64,000 bases of DNA from the NCBI GenBank assembly GCA_003838145.1, contig QYZZ01000043.1:62001-126000 (forward strand). Direction: 5' to 3'. Source of the DNA: Tindallia sp. MSAO_Bac2. GTDB lineage: Bacteria; Bacillota; Clostridia; Peptostreptococcales; Tindalliaceae. Positions within the stretch are counted from its first letter, which is position 1, and each line of letters begins with the position of its first letter. The translations under genes and the position numbers were made by a program. The notes beneath the pieces were generated by a model. It was given only the letters and a program-made list of their open reading frames with translations, had not been told where the DNA came from and searched no databases. Of this stretch, positions 28,236-36,802 are shown one piece after another.

Positions 28236-29564
28236 TTATTTCTTTTGTTTCTGTTTTTCAGCCATAATGCTGTTTTTTGCAACTCTTATGGAATGCAAAA
28301 GTGGTCTTTTTGAAGGGCAAACATATGAACAGGAGCCACATTCAATACAGTCCAATGCATTATATCGATCAGCATCCGACATTCGGTCTGCCAATGCATA
28401 TTCACTGATAGTCAGCGGCATAAGGTGAATTGGACAGCTGTCGATACATTTTGAGCAACGAATACAGTTTACAGGCTCGGGAATCACAGCTTCTTTTTCA
28501 TCAAATACCAGGACCCCGGAAGTTCCTTTTGCTACCGGATAATCATCCGAGTCCTGAGCAATCCCCATCATAGGACCTCCAAAAATAATTTTTCCAGGGG
28601 TTTTGGAATAACCTCCGCATGCTTCCACTAATTCTTTTATTGGTGTACCTATTTTAACTTTTAAATTTTTAGGTTCTGTTATACATGATCCCGTTACTGT
28701 AGTAATTCTTTCTACAAGCGGCAACCCTGTTTTGTATGTTTGCGCGATTTGATAAGCAGAGCCCACGTTATTGACCACCACACCTACTTCCATTGGAAGC
28801 CCCCCGGAAGGAACCTGTCTTTTCGTACAAGCATCAATGAGCTGTTTCTCTGCTCCCTGTGGATATTTTGTCTGCAAAGCGACAACATGTATCGGATCTT
28901 TTTCTGCAATTACGTTTAAAACTGCATCTATGGCATCCGGCTTATTAGCTTCAATAGCTATGATACCTTTTTCGGCCCGAACAGATTTCATGATGATTTT
29001 AAGTCCCAGCACCAATGTTTCCGGATCTTCCAGCATCAGACGATGGTCTGCTGTCAAATAGGGTTCGCATTCGGCTCCATTTATAATAATGGTATCAATT
29101 GGTTTTTCTGGTGGAGGTGATAGTTTTACATGTGTTGGAAATGTAGCTCCACCCATACCAACCATGCCTGCATTTTTGACCATTTCAATGATCTGATTTT
29201 CATCCATATCCTCAAGTGGCCCATAGGGCTGAATGTCTGGATGCATTTCGTCATGGCCGTCAGATTCAATTACAACACATTCTGCTTCCCGACCGCCGCC
29301 AACCTGCTTCTTAACTACCTGTTTCACTGTTCCGGAAACAGTTGCGTGTACTGGTGCAGATACAAAACCCTGTGGTTCACCTATTATCTGTCCCACTTTC
29401 ACTTCATCTTTTGGTTTAACCAGAGATTTACAGGGAGCACCAATATGCTGATGCAAAGGAATGATAACCTCTTTTGGCACAGGCATCGATTCAATCGCTT
29501 TTGATGCAGTTGCCGACTTGGAATCCGGTGGATGAATTCCGCCTTTGAATGTTAAGAAATTCAT
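28236..29564 (-). CDS. rnfC: Rnf complex NAD-interacting subunit RnfC
   Basis: RnfC is the NAD-facing, FMN- and iron-sulfur-containing subunit. The 442-residue product opens FLTFKGGIHPPDSKSATA. It carries a glycine-rich nucleotide-binding loop (GMVGMGGATFPTHVKL), a SLBB domain and two 4Fe-4S motifs (CIRCSKCIDSCPIHL, CIECGSCSYVCPSKRPL). I prefer the ATG at 29564 because AAAGGG lies about 8 bases before it; a GTG three codons earlier touches that site. It begins 50 bases after the upstream signalling module. Confidence 0.95.
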   Translation of the reverse strand: MNFLTFKGGIHPPDSKSATASKAIESMPVPKEVIIPLHQHIGAPCKSLVKPKDEVKVGQIIGEPQGFVSAPVHATVSGTVKQVVKKQVGGGREAECVVIESDGHDEMHPDIQPYGPLEDMDENQIIEMVKNAGMVGMGGATFPTHVKLSPPPEKPIDTIIINGAECEPYLTADHRLMLEDPETLVLGLKIIMKSVRAEKGIIAIEANKPDAIDAVLNVIAEKDPIHVVALQTKYPQGAEKQLIDACTKRQVPSGGLPMEVGVVVNNVGSAYQIAQTYKTGLPLVERITTVTGSCITEPKNLKVKIGTPIKELVEACGGYSKTPGKIIFGGPMMGIAQDSDDYPVAKGTSGVLVFDEKEAVIPEPVNCIRCSKCIDSCPIHLMPLTISEYALADRMSDADRYNALDCIECGSCSYVCPSKRPLLHSIRVAKNSIMAEKQKQKK

Positions 29565-29614
29565 ATTTTTCACCCTTTCATATCATAAACAACATAATTG
29601 CTGTTTTATTTGTA

Positions 29615-30166
29615 TTATGTGGTAGTAGCGGCTATTGATCTAAGTTCTTCCGTCAGGCTTTCCCGAATCCACACAATAACATCCGGGTGCGTTAACGGAG
29701 TTTCCTGTAACACTTGTCTGATTTCTGCCGTGTCAAATTTAAACTGTCCCTGGTCAGTTAAGTGTTCATATAATAAATCGAAATCTCTTCCGTATAACAA
29801 TATGGTGCAGATTGTCTCCGGGATATCACCCAGGGGTACACGATCGATATGACTGTGCTGAAAAGTTGCTTTTATAGTAGTACCGGAATTAACTTCCGAA
29901 TGAATACGGAGGGATCCTTCACATTCCTCTGCAGCCTGCTTAAGCAGAGGAATACCCAATCCTACTTTTCTGGTTGTTCTGGATGTTACAAAAGGATCCG
30001 TTACTTTCATCAGCATTTCCTCGTCCATTCCAAAACCGTCATCTTCAACAACTATAGTTAATTCATCATCTTTTATGCTTTCAGCAATTTTCAAATTAAT
30101 TCTTTTCGCATCAGCAGTTATTGAGTTTTGTACAATATCTAATATATGCAGTGCCAGTTCTTTCAT
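29615..30166 (-). CDS. Histidine-kinase-type ATPase domain protein (hydrogenase/Rnf-linked)
   Basis: The 183-residue protein is essentially one GHKL ATPase domain with an N-box (LALHILDIVQNSITADAKR), G1 box (VEDDGFGMDEEML) and G2 box (KVGLGIPLLKQAAEEC). The C-terminal tail has no recognisable domain. No phospho-acceptor His domain is visible, so it may phosphorylate or bind a partner rather than act as a complete kinase. The ATG at 30166 follows CTGGAGATG; the longer frame overlaps the PHP gene. Similar genes accompany electron-bifurcating hydrogenase operons in clostridia; here the downstream genes are rnfCDGEAB. Confidence 0.8.
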   Translation of the reverse strand: MKELALHILDIVQNSITADAKRINLKIAESIKDDELTIVVEDDGFGMDEEMLMKVTDPFVTSRTTRKVGLGIPLLKQAAEECEGSLRIHSEVNSGTTIKATFQHSHIDRVPLGDIPETICTILLYGRDFDLLYEHLTDQGQFKFDTAEIRQVLQETPLTHPDVIVWIRESLTEELRSIAATTT

Positions 30167-30186
30167 TGCATCATCTCCAGACACTA

Positions 30187-30900
30187 TTAGATTTTTAACC
30201 ATTGAATCAAGCTTGATGCTGTCAGGCTGCTTAATTCCACAAAAAAAATCCTCTCCATAATATTGGCCAGGCAATGTGCATCTGAGCTAATGATATGTCG
30301 GTACTTTTTATACTCAGGATGACGGGATAAAAAAAGTTCTTTTTCAGTACCATTGAACAGCTCAACACAACCTATCGGCAAGTGGGTTGGCAGGAAACCC
30401 AGAGAAGACATTACGCTAAAACTGCTCCGGTTAATATGTGCCGGAACAGCAGCACCTCCAAATTGATGAATCAACCTGACCGTATCGTCAAAAGAAATTT
30501 GCAGAGCATTCATTAAAAGCAGTTCTTCTTCGCCAATTATTACATCTTTTGAATCAAATAACAACTGTTTCCCGAAAATTTCCGGACGATTTCTCAGTCC
30601 CATTTGGTTTGACTTTAAAGTACAATAGAATTCCTCCAGAAGCTGATAGCTATCAAAGTATGCCAGCAGGTGAACCTCTTCCTGTGTCGTAATTTCAATG
30701 CCTGGCACAACAACCATGTTAAGCTTTTTGCCAGCTTCAATGCATGGCTGAACATTACCAATTGCGTTGTGATCGGTAACCGCAATTATATCCAACCCTT
30801 TAATTGCTGCCATATTTACAATATTATTAGGTGTCATTTCTTCCTCACCACATGGCGACAAGGCCGTGTGTATATGAAGATCCACAGCATAAGAATGCAT
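30187..30900 (-). CDS. PHP domain metal-dependent phosphoesterase
   Basis: The 237-residue protein has the PHP signature HIHTALSPCGEEE near residue 9, then AVTDHNAIGNV, GIEITTQEEVHLLAYF and a C-terminal SSDAHCLANI. PHP proteins are phosphoesterases using two or three metal ions. It lies two bases after a DRTGG gene and 20 before the ATPase gene, so it belongs to the signalling module. A possible role is dephosphorylating a small messenger or protein; this is inference. Confidence 0.85.
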   Translation of the reverse strand: MHSYAVDLHIHTALSPCGEEEMTPNNIVNMAAIKGLDIIAVTDHNAIGNVQPCIEAGKKLNMVVVPGIEITTQEEVHLLAYFDSYQLLEEFYCTLKSNQMGLRNRPEIFGKQLLFDSKDVIIGEEELLLMNALQISFDDTVRLIHQFGGAAVPAHINRSSFSVMSSLGFLPTHLPIGCVELFNGTEKELFLSRHPEYKKYRHIISSDAHCLANIMERIFFVELSSLTASSLIQWLKI

Positions 30901-30902
30901 CG

Positions 30903-31235
30903 TTAATTCCCCAAATCTATCCTTTTGGCTATCTGATAAGCAGTTAGTTCTGATCGTAGTACGGGAATTTTCTCCTCTTCAGCTTTAAGCAGTGTGTCCG
31001 GATCTACATGAGCATTTTCTGCAATAATAATGCAGTTTATGCCCACCATTACCGCTACAGCAACAACATTAACATTCGTTTGAATGGTTATCCATACACT
31101 TTCTGCTTCTGCATTTCCAATTACCCAGCTAAGCATATCACCTATATAAACATCATTAATAACAGTTGCTTCTATTTCTTTCTCAGCGGCAAGAATCTCC
31201 AGATCCAGTTGTTGCTGCAATTCTTTTACAGTCAT
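30903..31235 (-). CDS. DRTGG domain protein (second of two)
   Basis: This 110-residue protein consists of one DRTGG-type domain, a fold first noted next to CBS domains and in phosphotransacetylases. It shows VKELQQQLDLEILAAEKE, then INDVYIGDMLSWVIGNA and VAVAVMVGINCIIIAENAHVDPD. It is probably a nucleotide- or metabolite-sensing unit. It shares an ancestor with the 32.0-kb neighbour but is clearly diverged. It precedes the PHP gene by two bases. Confidence 0.75.
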   Translation of the reverse strand: MTVKELQQQLDLEILAAEKEIEATVINDVYIGDMLSWVIGNAEAESVWITIQTNVNVVAVAVMVGINCIIIAENAHVDPDTLLKAEEEKIPVLRSELTAYQIAKRIDLGN

Positions 31236-31258
31236 GTTTTCCCTCCACAGCCTGAGAT

Positions 31259-31678
31259 TTATAAATTAAATCCAATGGTAATCCGGGTACACTTTCCAAC
31301 TTCTGATTGTATATCAAAATCATCAGCACACCTTTTTATATTTGGCAAACCCATACCGGCTCCAAATCCTAATTCCCTTACATCTTTTGTAGCGGTGGAA
31401 TATCCTTCTTTCATGGCCAGGTCTATGTCATCAATACCGGGGCCACGATCCAAAGCAATAATTTTAATGTAATCAGACCCTATGGAAAACTCCATGGTTC
31501 CGCCATTGGAATGTATGATAATATTCATTTCCGTCTCATAGGAGGCAACAGAAACACGGCGTATCACTTCCGGATTTACTCCCACCTGCTTCATGATTTT
31601 TTTTATGCTACTGGAAACCTGTCCGGCAGATTGAAAGTCTCGTCTTTCGATAGAATATTTTCTTTGAATAGCTATCAC
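31259..31678 (-). CDS. Anti-sigma-factor-type (RsbW/SpoIIAB-like) ATPase
   Basis: The 139-residue single-domain GHKL ATPase has an N-box (SVASYETEMNIIIHS), G1 (ALDRGPGIDDIDLAM) and G2 (GFGAGMGLPNIKRCADDF), closest in style to anti-sigma serine kinases. The annotated start is GTG, but its only ribosome-binding site (GAGGTGAT) overlaps that codon. Initiation may be at the ATT three codons downstream, which would be unusual. It sits between the two DRTGG genes, so a DRTGG protein may be its partner in place of the usual anti-anti-sigma factor. Confidence 0.8.
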   Translation of the reverse strand: MIAIQRKYSIERRDFQSAGQVSSSIKKIMKQVGVNPEVIRRVSVASYETEMNIIIHSNGGTMEFSIGSDYIKIIALDRGPGIDDIDLAMKEGYSTATKDVRELGFGAGMGLPNIKRCADDFDIQSEVGKCTRITIGFNL

Positions 31679-31698
31679 CTCGTGCTTTTTTGACGTTG

Positions 31699-32055
31699 CT
31701 ATTTGTGTATTATATTTGCACCTCTTAATCCCTTTTTATATAGAATGCCTGACGTTACAAACATTATATTTTTCGTTGTCATTGTGACAATCTGGTTTTC
31801 TTCTGCCATTTTCAGCGTTTCTTCATCTGGTTTTTTTCCTCGGACAAAAACAATTGCGTTAATATCCATCATTTCCGCTGTTCTGATCGTATGAGGATTT
31901 GTCAAGCCTGTCAGTAAAATGGTTTTATCGTCCACAAACGCAAGAACATCACTCATTAAGTCTGCTGCAAAGGCGTTGGTTACTTCCCGCTCCATATGCT
32001 CATGACCTGACAGAACTTCAGCCTCCAACAACTTTTGGATTTCAAGTAATTTCAT
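31699..32055 (-). CDS. DRTGG domain protein (first of two)
   Basis: The 118-residue protein has a short N-terminal helix (MKLLEIQKLLEAEVLSG) and a DRTGG core (AFAADLMSDVLAFVDDKTIL, MMDINAIVFVRGKKPDEE). Comparable proteins sit beside electron-bifurcating [FeFe]-hydrogenase genes in clostridia and Thermotogae. It opens the module leading to rnfC. Ligand unknown; an adenine nucleotide or redox cofactor is a reasonable guess. Confidence 0.75.
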   Translation of the reverse strand: MKLLEIQKLLEAEVLSGHEHMEREVTNAFAADLMSDVLAFVDDKTILLTGLTNPHTIRTAEMMDINAIVFVRGKKPDEETLKMAEENQIVTMTTKNIMFVTSGILYKKGLRGANIIHK

Positions 32056-32088
32056 TGGGCACCTCCATGTAACTTCATATGAAATAAT

Positions 32089-33204
32089 TTAAAAAATTCT
32101 TTTTGCCGTCGAATAACGTCTTCGATAATTATCAGCATTCAGCGAAGAAATAATAACGCTCATGTTAGACCCTGAAGAAGCGTGAATAAAATTGTTTCCG
32201 CCAATGTATATACCAACATGGTTGATAGTACTGGTGGACCCGTTATTAAAGAAAACAAGATCGCCTACATGAAGCTGGTCCCGACTGACCGTAGTACCTA
32301 CATTCGCCATATATCTGGAAGATCTTGGAAGATTAATATTATGCAAAGTCAATTGATCACCGTAATACTCATGAAGAATATAAAACACAAACCCGGAGCA
32401 GTCAAACTGATTTGGCCCTGTGGCCGCATATCGATATGGTGTCCCTAAGTATTTTTCCGTTATGCTCACAATGTTGGCAAGGTTTCCTCTTGCAGCTCCA
32501 CGACTAACAGGACCGCTTCCTGCAACCACCAGTTTCACCTGACTTCGTTTAACCCATCCTTCGATATCTGATTCGGTTTTTACTCGATACCAGTCATTAT
32601 TATAATCCGTTAAATAAACCATATCATGTTTATCCAGTTTTTGAAGCAAACCACTGCTGATATCCCTGTGTGTATATATGTTTGCTGAATCTCCGACTAC
32701 GTATGCAGATGGAAGGTTTGGTGCAATGTTTATGTAATCGCTGTGAACCCAGCCTTTAATACCTCTTTCATCTGCTATTTGCAGCCAAACATCCTCTTCT
32801 CCGATGATCTGAATCTGTTGACCAGCGTTCAACTGGCCCTGTAAGCTGTGTGATATGGATGGGCCTGATCTGATGTTTAGTCTGGTAGCAGTAACAATTC
32901 CTTTTGACACTTTTTCCCGTTGAGTATCTTCGTCGAGTAAAATCAGGTCTTTGTGCATCCAACCTGATGCGCTGCCGTTCTTTACTTCAATCTGTAAAAA
33001 GTTGTTTTCTATGTTATGGATGTTTACTTTTGTACCGATAGACAAAGTTTGGACGGCTGTGGCATTTAAGCTGCTGTCGTTTCTCACAGTACTGTTATCT
33101 CCCACAATTACACCCGTACCGGAAATGGCCTGCGCTGTAATACCTGATAGAAGTACCGCTGCAGCTGTAAAAATCGTCACTTTAAATTTTCTCTTACTGA
33201 TCAA
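32089..33204 (-). CDS. Secreted SH3b repeat, NlpC/P60 peptidoglycan hydrolase
   Basis: The 371-residue product has a signal peptide (KVTIFTAAAVLLSGITAQA) and three bacterial SH3 domains (near residues 30-85, 95-160 and 165-225; for example ATRLNIRSGPSISHSLQG). The C-terminal NlpC/P60 catalytic domain has Cys in FDCSGFVFYI and His in INHVGIYIGGNNFIHAS. It should cut stem-peptide bonds in the cell wall. The start is TTG behind GGGAGGG. It lies between yebC and the DRTGG gene with short gaps. Confidence 0.92.
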   Translation of the reverse strand: MISKRKFKVTIFTAAAVLLSGITAQAISGTGVIVGDNSTVRNDSSLNATAVQTLSIGTKVNIHNIENNFLQIEVKNGSASGWMHKDLILLDEDTQREKVSKGIVTATRLNIRSGPSISHSLQGQLNAGQQIQIIGEEDVWLQIADERGIKGWVHSDYINIAPNLPSAYVVGDSANIYTHRDISSGLLQKLDKHDMVYLTDYNNDWYRVKTESDIEGWVKRSQVKLVVAGSGPVSRGAARGNLANIVSITEKYLGTPYRYAATGPNQFDCSGFVFYILHEYYGDQLTLHNINLPRSSRYMANVGTTVSRDQLHVGDLVFFNNGSTSTINHVGIYIGGNNFIHASSGSNMSVIISSLNADNYRRRYSTAKRIF

Positions 33205-33233
33205 AATTAAAACCCTCCCTTACATCGCATTTA

Positions 33234-33947
33234 TTATTGTTTCCAGTTATGAGATACTTCCTGAACATCGTCATTATCTTCCAGCATGTCAATAAGCTTT
33301 TCCATTTTAATTGCATCTTCTTCTGTTAACTCAACTACATTGCCCGGTTTATGAATAATATCCGTTTCTAATAATACATAATTTTTCTCGGCTAATTGTT
33401 CCTTAAGTTGAAAGAAGTTCATAGGGTCAACTGTTATTTCATACACCTCGTCATCGAGTTCAATATCATTTGCTCCACTTTCCAGTGCATCCATCATTGT
33501 TAAGTCTTCATCCGGATAATCTTTTTTCTCAATTAAAATCTGTCCCACACGTTCAAATAAGTAAGCTACACATCCACTTGTTCCCAGGTTGCCTCCGTAT
33601 TTATCAAATATATGGCGAATTTCACCAACAGTCCGGTTTCTGTTATCCGTAAGCACTTCCAGGATAATCGCAACCCCAGAAGGACCATAGCCTTCGTAGG
33701 TTATACGCTCGTAAACCTGTTCATTTCCTTCACCACTTGCCTTCTTAATAGCTCTGTCTATATTATCTTTAGGCATATTGCTGGATCTTGCTTTTTCCAT
33801 AGCTGTTTTTAAGGCTGCGTTATATTCCGGGTCACTACCACCTTCTTTAGCGGCTACAGTTATCGAACGAGCAATTTTTGTGTATATAGAAGCTTTCTTT
33901 GAATCTTGCTTATTCTTTCTGTCCTTTATATTTCCTATACGACCCAT
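33234..33947 (-). CDS. yebC: YebC/PmpR family protein
   Basis: YebC proteins were named as transcriptional regulators; some members are now linked to translation through proline stretches. The 237-residue product begins [18 protein letters not shown] and contains [37 protein letters not shown] and LFERVGQI, all typical. It starts with ATG and probably heads the transcript into the NlpC/P60 gene. Confidence 0.95.
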   Translation of the reverse strand: MGRIGNIKDRKNKQDSKKASIYTKIARSITVAAKEGGSDPEYNAALKTAMEKARSSNMPKDNIDRAIKKASGEGNEQVYERITYEGYGPSGVAIILEVLTDNRNRTVGEIRHIFDKYGGNLGTSGCVAYLFERVGQILIEKKDYPDEDLTMMDALESGANDIELDDEVYEITVDPMNFFQLKEQLAEKNYVLLETDIIHKPGNVVELTEEDAIKMEKLIDMLEDNDDVQEVSHNWKQ

Positions 33948-34076
33948 AGCACTTCATAACTCCTATTCCTGATTACTTTAAATTGATCTTTTTCATTATA
34001 TTACTTATGATAGATTTTAGCACATGCAAATACGCGTTTCAATTACCATTTTAATGCGGTTGCCAGGCAGTTCTAA

Positions 34077-34820
34077 TTATGGAACAGGGGGCATTTCTCT
34101 TTTATGTTGTGTTTTTTTATGAAGATTTCGAATTATTTCCTTGTCTTTCTCTGAAATATCTTTGCCTGCCAGATAATCATCTATTTTTTGGTAAGAAATT
34201 CCCAGCTCTTCTTCATCTGTCTGACCGTCCCATAGTCCTGCAGAGGGATCCTTATTTAAAATTGATTCAGGTATTTCCAGATATCTGGCCATATTGTAAA
34301 CATCCCTCTTGAGTAAATCTGCTATCGGCAGCAAATCCACTCCGCCATCTCCATATTTTGTGAAGTATCCAGTATACAGCTCTGCTGCGTTATCCGTTCC
34401 TACCACAAGATAATTCATGGCATTAGCAATGGCATAAAGTGCACTCATCCTCAGACGCGCTCTTAGATTGGCATCAGCAATCTTTTGTGTCGGTGAGCCG
34501 ATAACGGTTTTTAATCCCGGAAGCTCTGTGATTTGCCTCATCATTTTCTGATGAGTATCAGTCAGGTCCAGAATTTCAAAATGAATGTCAATTTTTTTCG
34601 CAACTTTCAGGGCATCTTCAATGTCTTTTTCATTACTGGATATCGGAAGAATTACAGCCATTGATTGATCAGGTACAGCACGTTTAATCAAATTAGCCAC
34701 TACAGCAGAGTCAATCCCTCCTGAAAGACCAACGATTAAACCCTTCATACCGGCATCTCTGGTTTTTTGTTCCAGCCATTCAACTTTTTCCTTTACAATT
34801 AAATCCATTTTTTTATTCAA
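34077..34820 (-). CDS. nadE: Ammonia-dependent NAD synthetase
   Basis: NadE amidates deamido-NAD, the last step of NAD synthesis. The 247-residue product has the PP-loop GLSGGIDSAVVANL, SPTQKIADANLRARLRMSALY, VVGTDNAAELYTGYFTKYGDGG and the PSAGLWDGQTDEEELG segment. There is no glutaminase domain, so it uses free ammonia. The TTG start has GGGAG about 11 bases upstream; an internal ATG four codons later is possible. NadD is in the same window. Confidence 0.95.
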   Translation of the reverse strand: MNKKMDLIVKEKVEWLEQKTRDAGMKGLIVGLSGGIDSAVVANLIKRAVPDQSMAVILPISSNEKDIEDALKVAKKIDIHFEILDLTDTHQKMMRQITELPGLKTVIGSPTQKIADANLRARLRMSALYAIANAMNYLVVGTDNAAELYTGYFTKYGDGGVDLLPIADLLKRDVYNMARYLEIPESILNKDPSAGLWDGQTDEEELGISYQKIDDYLAGKDISEKDKEIIRNLHKKTQHKREMPPVP

Positions 34821-34940
34821 TGTTATTCAACTCCCAACAGGCTATCTCTCTTTGATTAACATATTCTGTGACTATCAACGCCCATAATACTGTTTTTTCA
34901 TTTATCTTGTACATTATATCATAAAGATATGCAAAAAATT

Positions 34941-35000
34941 AAAAAAATCCTTCTCAATTGTGAATTAATATTCAATGGAACCATCACAATATCGAAGGAT
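34941..35000 (-). terminator. Rho-independent terminator of the CoA-binding protein gene
   Basis: On the minus strand ATCCTTC...GAAGGAT flanks a second inner stem (ATTGTGA with TCACAAT), then seven Ts and a further T run. It ends the transcript from 35.4 kb; the rest of the 202-base gap before nadE is AT-rich without another recognisable site. Confidence 0.88.
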
Positions 35001-35022
35001 CATAAGGCTAAAGGCGGTATGA

Positions 35023-35418
35023 TTAATGTCCTAAAGTGACTAAAACACAATCATTATACACCAGATTAAGTTTTAATTCTTTTGCTTTTTGCAACACTTC
35101 AGCATCATAAGTGCCAGGCTGAAACCATACATATTTAATCTCAGCACGTTCGATTTCATCCAACAAATTAAGTGTCACCTGCGGTGGCACCACAACACTG
35201 ATGCAATCCGGTTTTTCCGGGAGGCTTTCCAAGTCCGGATAAAGAGTCTCCCCTTCCAGTTCTTTATAACGCGGATTTACTCCATAAACCTGATATTGAT
35301 GTTCCTGCAATGTACGATAAATTTTATAACCAAATTTATCCTGATTTGGAGTTGCACCCACAACAGCCCAGGTTTTTTTATCCAACATTTCCGTTTTGTT
35401 ATTTTGTATATCGTCCAT
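35023..35418 (-). CDS. CoA-binding domain protein (YccU type)
   Basis: The 131-residue protein is a Rossmann-fold CoA-binding domain (WAVVGATPNQDKFGYKIY, VYGVNPRYKE, VWFQPGTYDAEVL, YNDCVL). Small stand-alone members bind CoA, but their role is unclear. I start at the ATG at 35418, which has AAGGAGG 8 bases upstream; a longer frame overlaps the IMPACT-family gene. It is downstream of that gene and followed by a terminator. Confidence 0.88.
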   Translation of the reverse strand: MDDIQNNKTEMLDKKTWAVVGATPNQDKFGYKIYRTLQEHQYQVYGVNPRYKELEGETLYPDLESLPEKPDCISVVVPPQVTLNLLDEIERAEIKYVWFQPGTYDAEVLQKAKELKLNLVYNDCVLVTLGH

Positions 35419-35473
35419 TATGATTTCCTCCTTTTCATCCATAATGTTCAGAGTATACCCATTTATATTTCTG

Positions 35474-36148
35474 CTAATCGCAGTCATTATCTATTAGATA
35501 CTCGCAATCAAGTCTGGATATATGAATCGAACCTCCTGCAATTTCCGTAAGTTTTGATATGATGGGTCCTTCTTCAGATAAAAGAACCGGAATCAAAAAT
35601 GACACCTCATCGGTAAACTGAGTCTTAAAAATAGAAAAGCTGTTTTGTTCCAAATAGTATTCTATTTTACCCCAGCTTGAGTAATCAACTTTTACGTTAA
35701 GCCACTGATGCATTTTCTTTTTCACAATTATTGCGCGTTCAATTGCTTCCAGAGCTGTTCTGGAGTATGCTCGCTTCAATCCTCCGGTTCCCAGTTTCGT
35801 TCCTCCAAAATATCGAACTACCACAACCATTATATTGCAAATACCACGGTTGCGAAATATTTCCAGGATTGGTAACCCGCCAGTTCCGGAGGGCTCACCG
35901 TCATCACTATACTTTTGAGCTTCCTGATTCTGGCCAATTGTGTAGGCATAAACATAATGTGATGCGTTAGGGTAGTTTTGCCGCACATCATCGAGGACTT
36001 TATTGATTTCTGATTCTTCATCAACCGGGGTAACAATAGCAATAAATTCAGATTTTTCGATAATACTTTTATATATCTGTTTTTGACTAATCGTTAAAAA
36101 TTCCCGATTGCCGTTTTGGGCTGCTTTGTTATTATCCTTAAGATTCAT
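35474..36148 (-). CDS. yigZ: YigZ/IMPACT family protein
   Basis: This 224-residue protein has the IMPACT N-terminal domain (KSEFIAIVTPVDEESEINKVL, YAYTIG, YSDDGEPSGTGGLPILEIF, VVVVRYFGGTKLGTGGLKRAY) and a ferredoxin-like C-terminal DUF1949 domain. Bacterial function is unsettled; the eukaryotic relative regulates eIF2 kinase signalling. It follows the NUDIX gene's terminator. Confidence 0.93.
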   Translation of the reverse strand: MNLKDNNKAAQNGNREFLTISQKQIYKSIIEKSEFIAIVTPVDEESEINKVLDDVRQNYPNASHYVYAYTIGQNQEAQKYSDDGEPSGTGGLPILEIFRNRGICNIMVVVVRYFGGTKLGTGGLKRAYSRTALEAIERAIIVKKKMHQWLNVKVDYSSWGKIEYYLEQNSFSIFKTQFTDEVSFLIPVLLSEEGPIISKLTEIAGGSIHISRLDCEYLIDNDCD

Positions 36149-36182
36149 TTTATTCCATCCTTTATAATAATGCTACCACTAT

Positions 36183-36226
36183 AAAAGGACAGAAGCCAAG
36201 TACAATCAGGTACTTTACTTCTGTCC
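36183..36226 (-). terminator. Rho-independent terminator after the NUDIX-like gene
   Basis: GGACAGAAG and CTTCTGTCC pair over nine bases, with an inner AGTAC/GTAC stem, and TTTTAT follows on the minus strand. It ends the hflX-to-NUDIX transcript before yigZ. Confidence 0.8.
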
Positions 36227-36249
36227 GTCAATGAGCCATCATCCTGTTA

Positions 36250-36681
36250 TCATATTGCAACTTTTTCTTTCATCAGTTCCTTGTATTTTTTATATGAAAG
36301 ACTCACCAAAGAACGATCCTGGCTGTACGTTATTTTTTCCAGCGCATCCTCAATCGGATAGAAACCGCCACCCTTGAATCCTTCTCCCGGATTTATCCTG
36401 TATTCTTTATTGTGTGCCTTCATAATATACCATACAATTTGATTGCAAACCGGCTCTTTACGTGTAACAGAAAAAAATTCGTAACACGTCTCACCGGCAG
36501 TGGACAAGATTTCAGCATCAACTCCGGCTTCAAATTCAACCCGGTTGTACGCTGTATCCGATGCAGGCTCGTCATTACGAATTTTTCCTTTCGGCAATAC
36601 CCATTCATCTTTTTCATTTTGCAGGATCAACACCTGATTTGCATAAAAAACCACACCGCCTGCGCAGTTTCTGACAATCAT
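36250..36681 (-). CDS. NUDIX-fold protein with a degenerate catalytic box
   Basis: The fold is NUDIX-like: GGVVFYANQVLILQNEKDEWVLPKGKI starts the domain and GFKGGGFYPIEDAL ends it. In the Nudix box the Gly and first Glu are present (GKIRNDE). The REUxEExGU segment reads NRVEFEAGV: the Arg and first Glu are replaced by Asn and Arg, and one of the paired Glu is Phe. Metal-dependent hydrolysis may therefore be weak or lost, and it could be a binding protein. The ATG at 36681 lies behind AAGGGGG, giving 143 residues. It lies downstream of hflX. Confidence 0.78.
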   Translation of the reverse strand: MIVRNCAGGVVFYANQVLILQNEKDEWVLPKGKIRNDEPASDTAYNRVEFEAGVDAEILSTAGETCYEFFSVTRKEPVCNQIVWYIMKAHNKEYRINPGEGFKGGGFYPIEDALEKITYSQDRSLVSLSYKKYKELMKEKVAI

Positions 36682-36802
36682 GGTAATTCCCCCTTCATTA
36701 TTTAACTTATTTGTTATTATCATCATACCCTATATATAGGTACTTTACAAGAATTTTACAAAAATTTTACTCTATTTTGATGTTAAAAATATTTGCGTGA
36801 TT

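Noticed and set aside
24677-29564. NADH:quinone (Nqr) operon instead of Rnf
   Set aside because: The cluster-rich RnfB and the gene order C-D-G-E-A-B are Rnf; no NqrF-type subunit is present.
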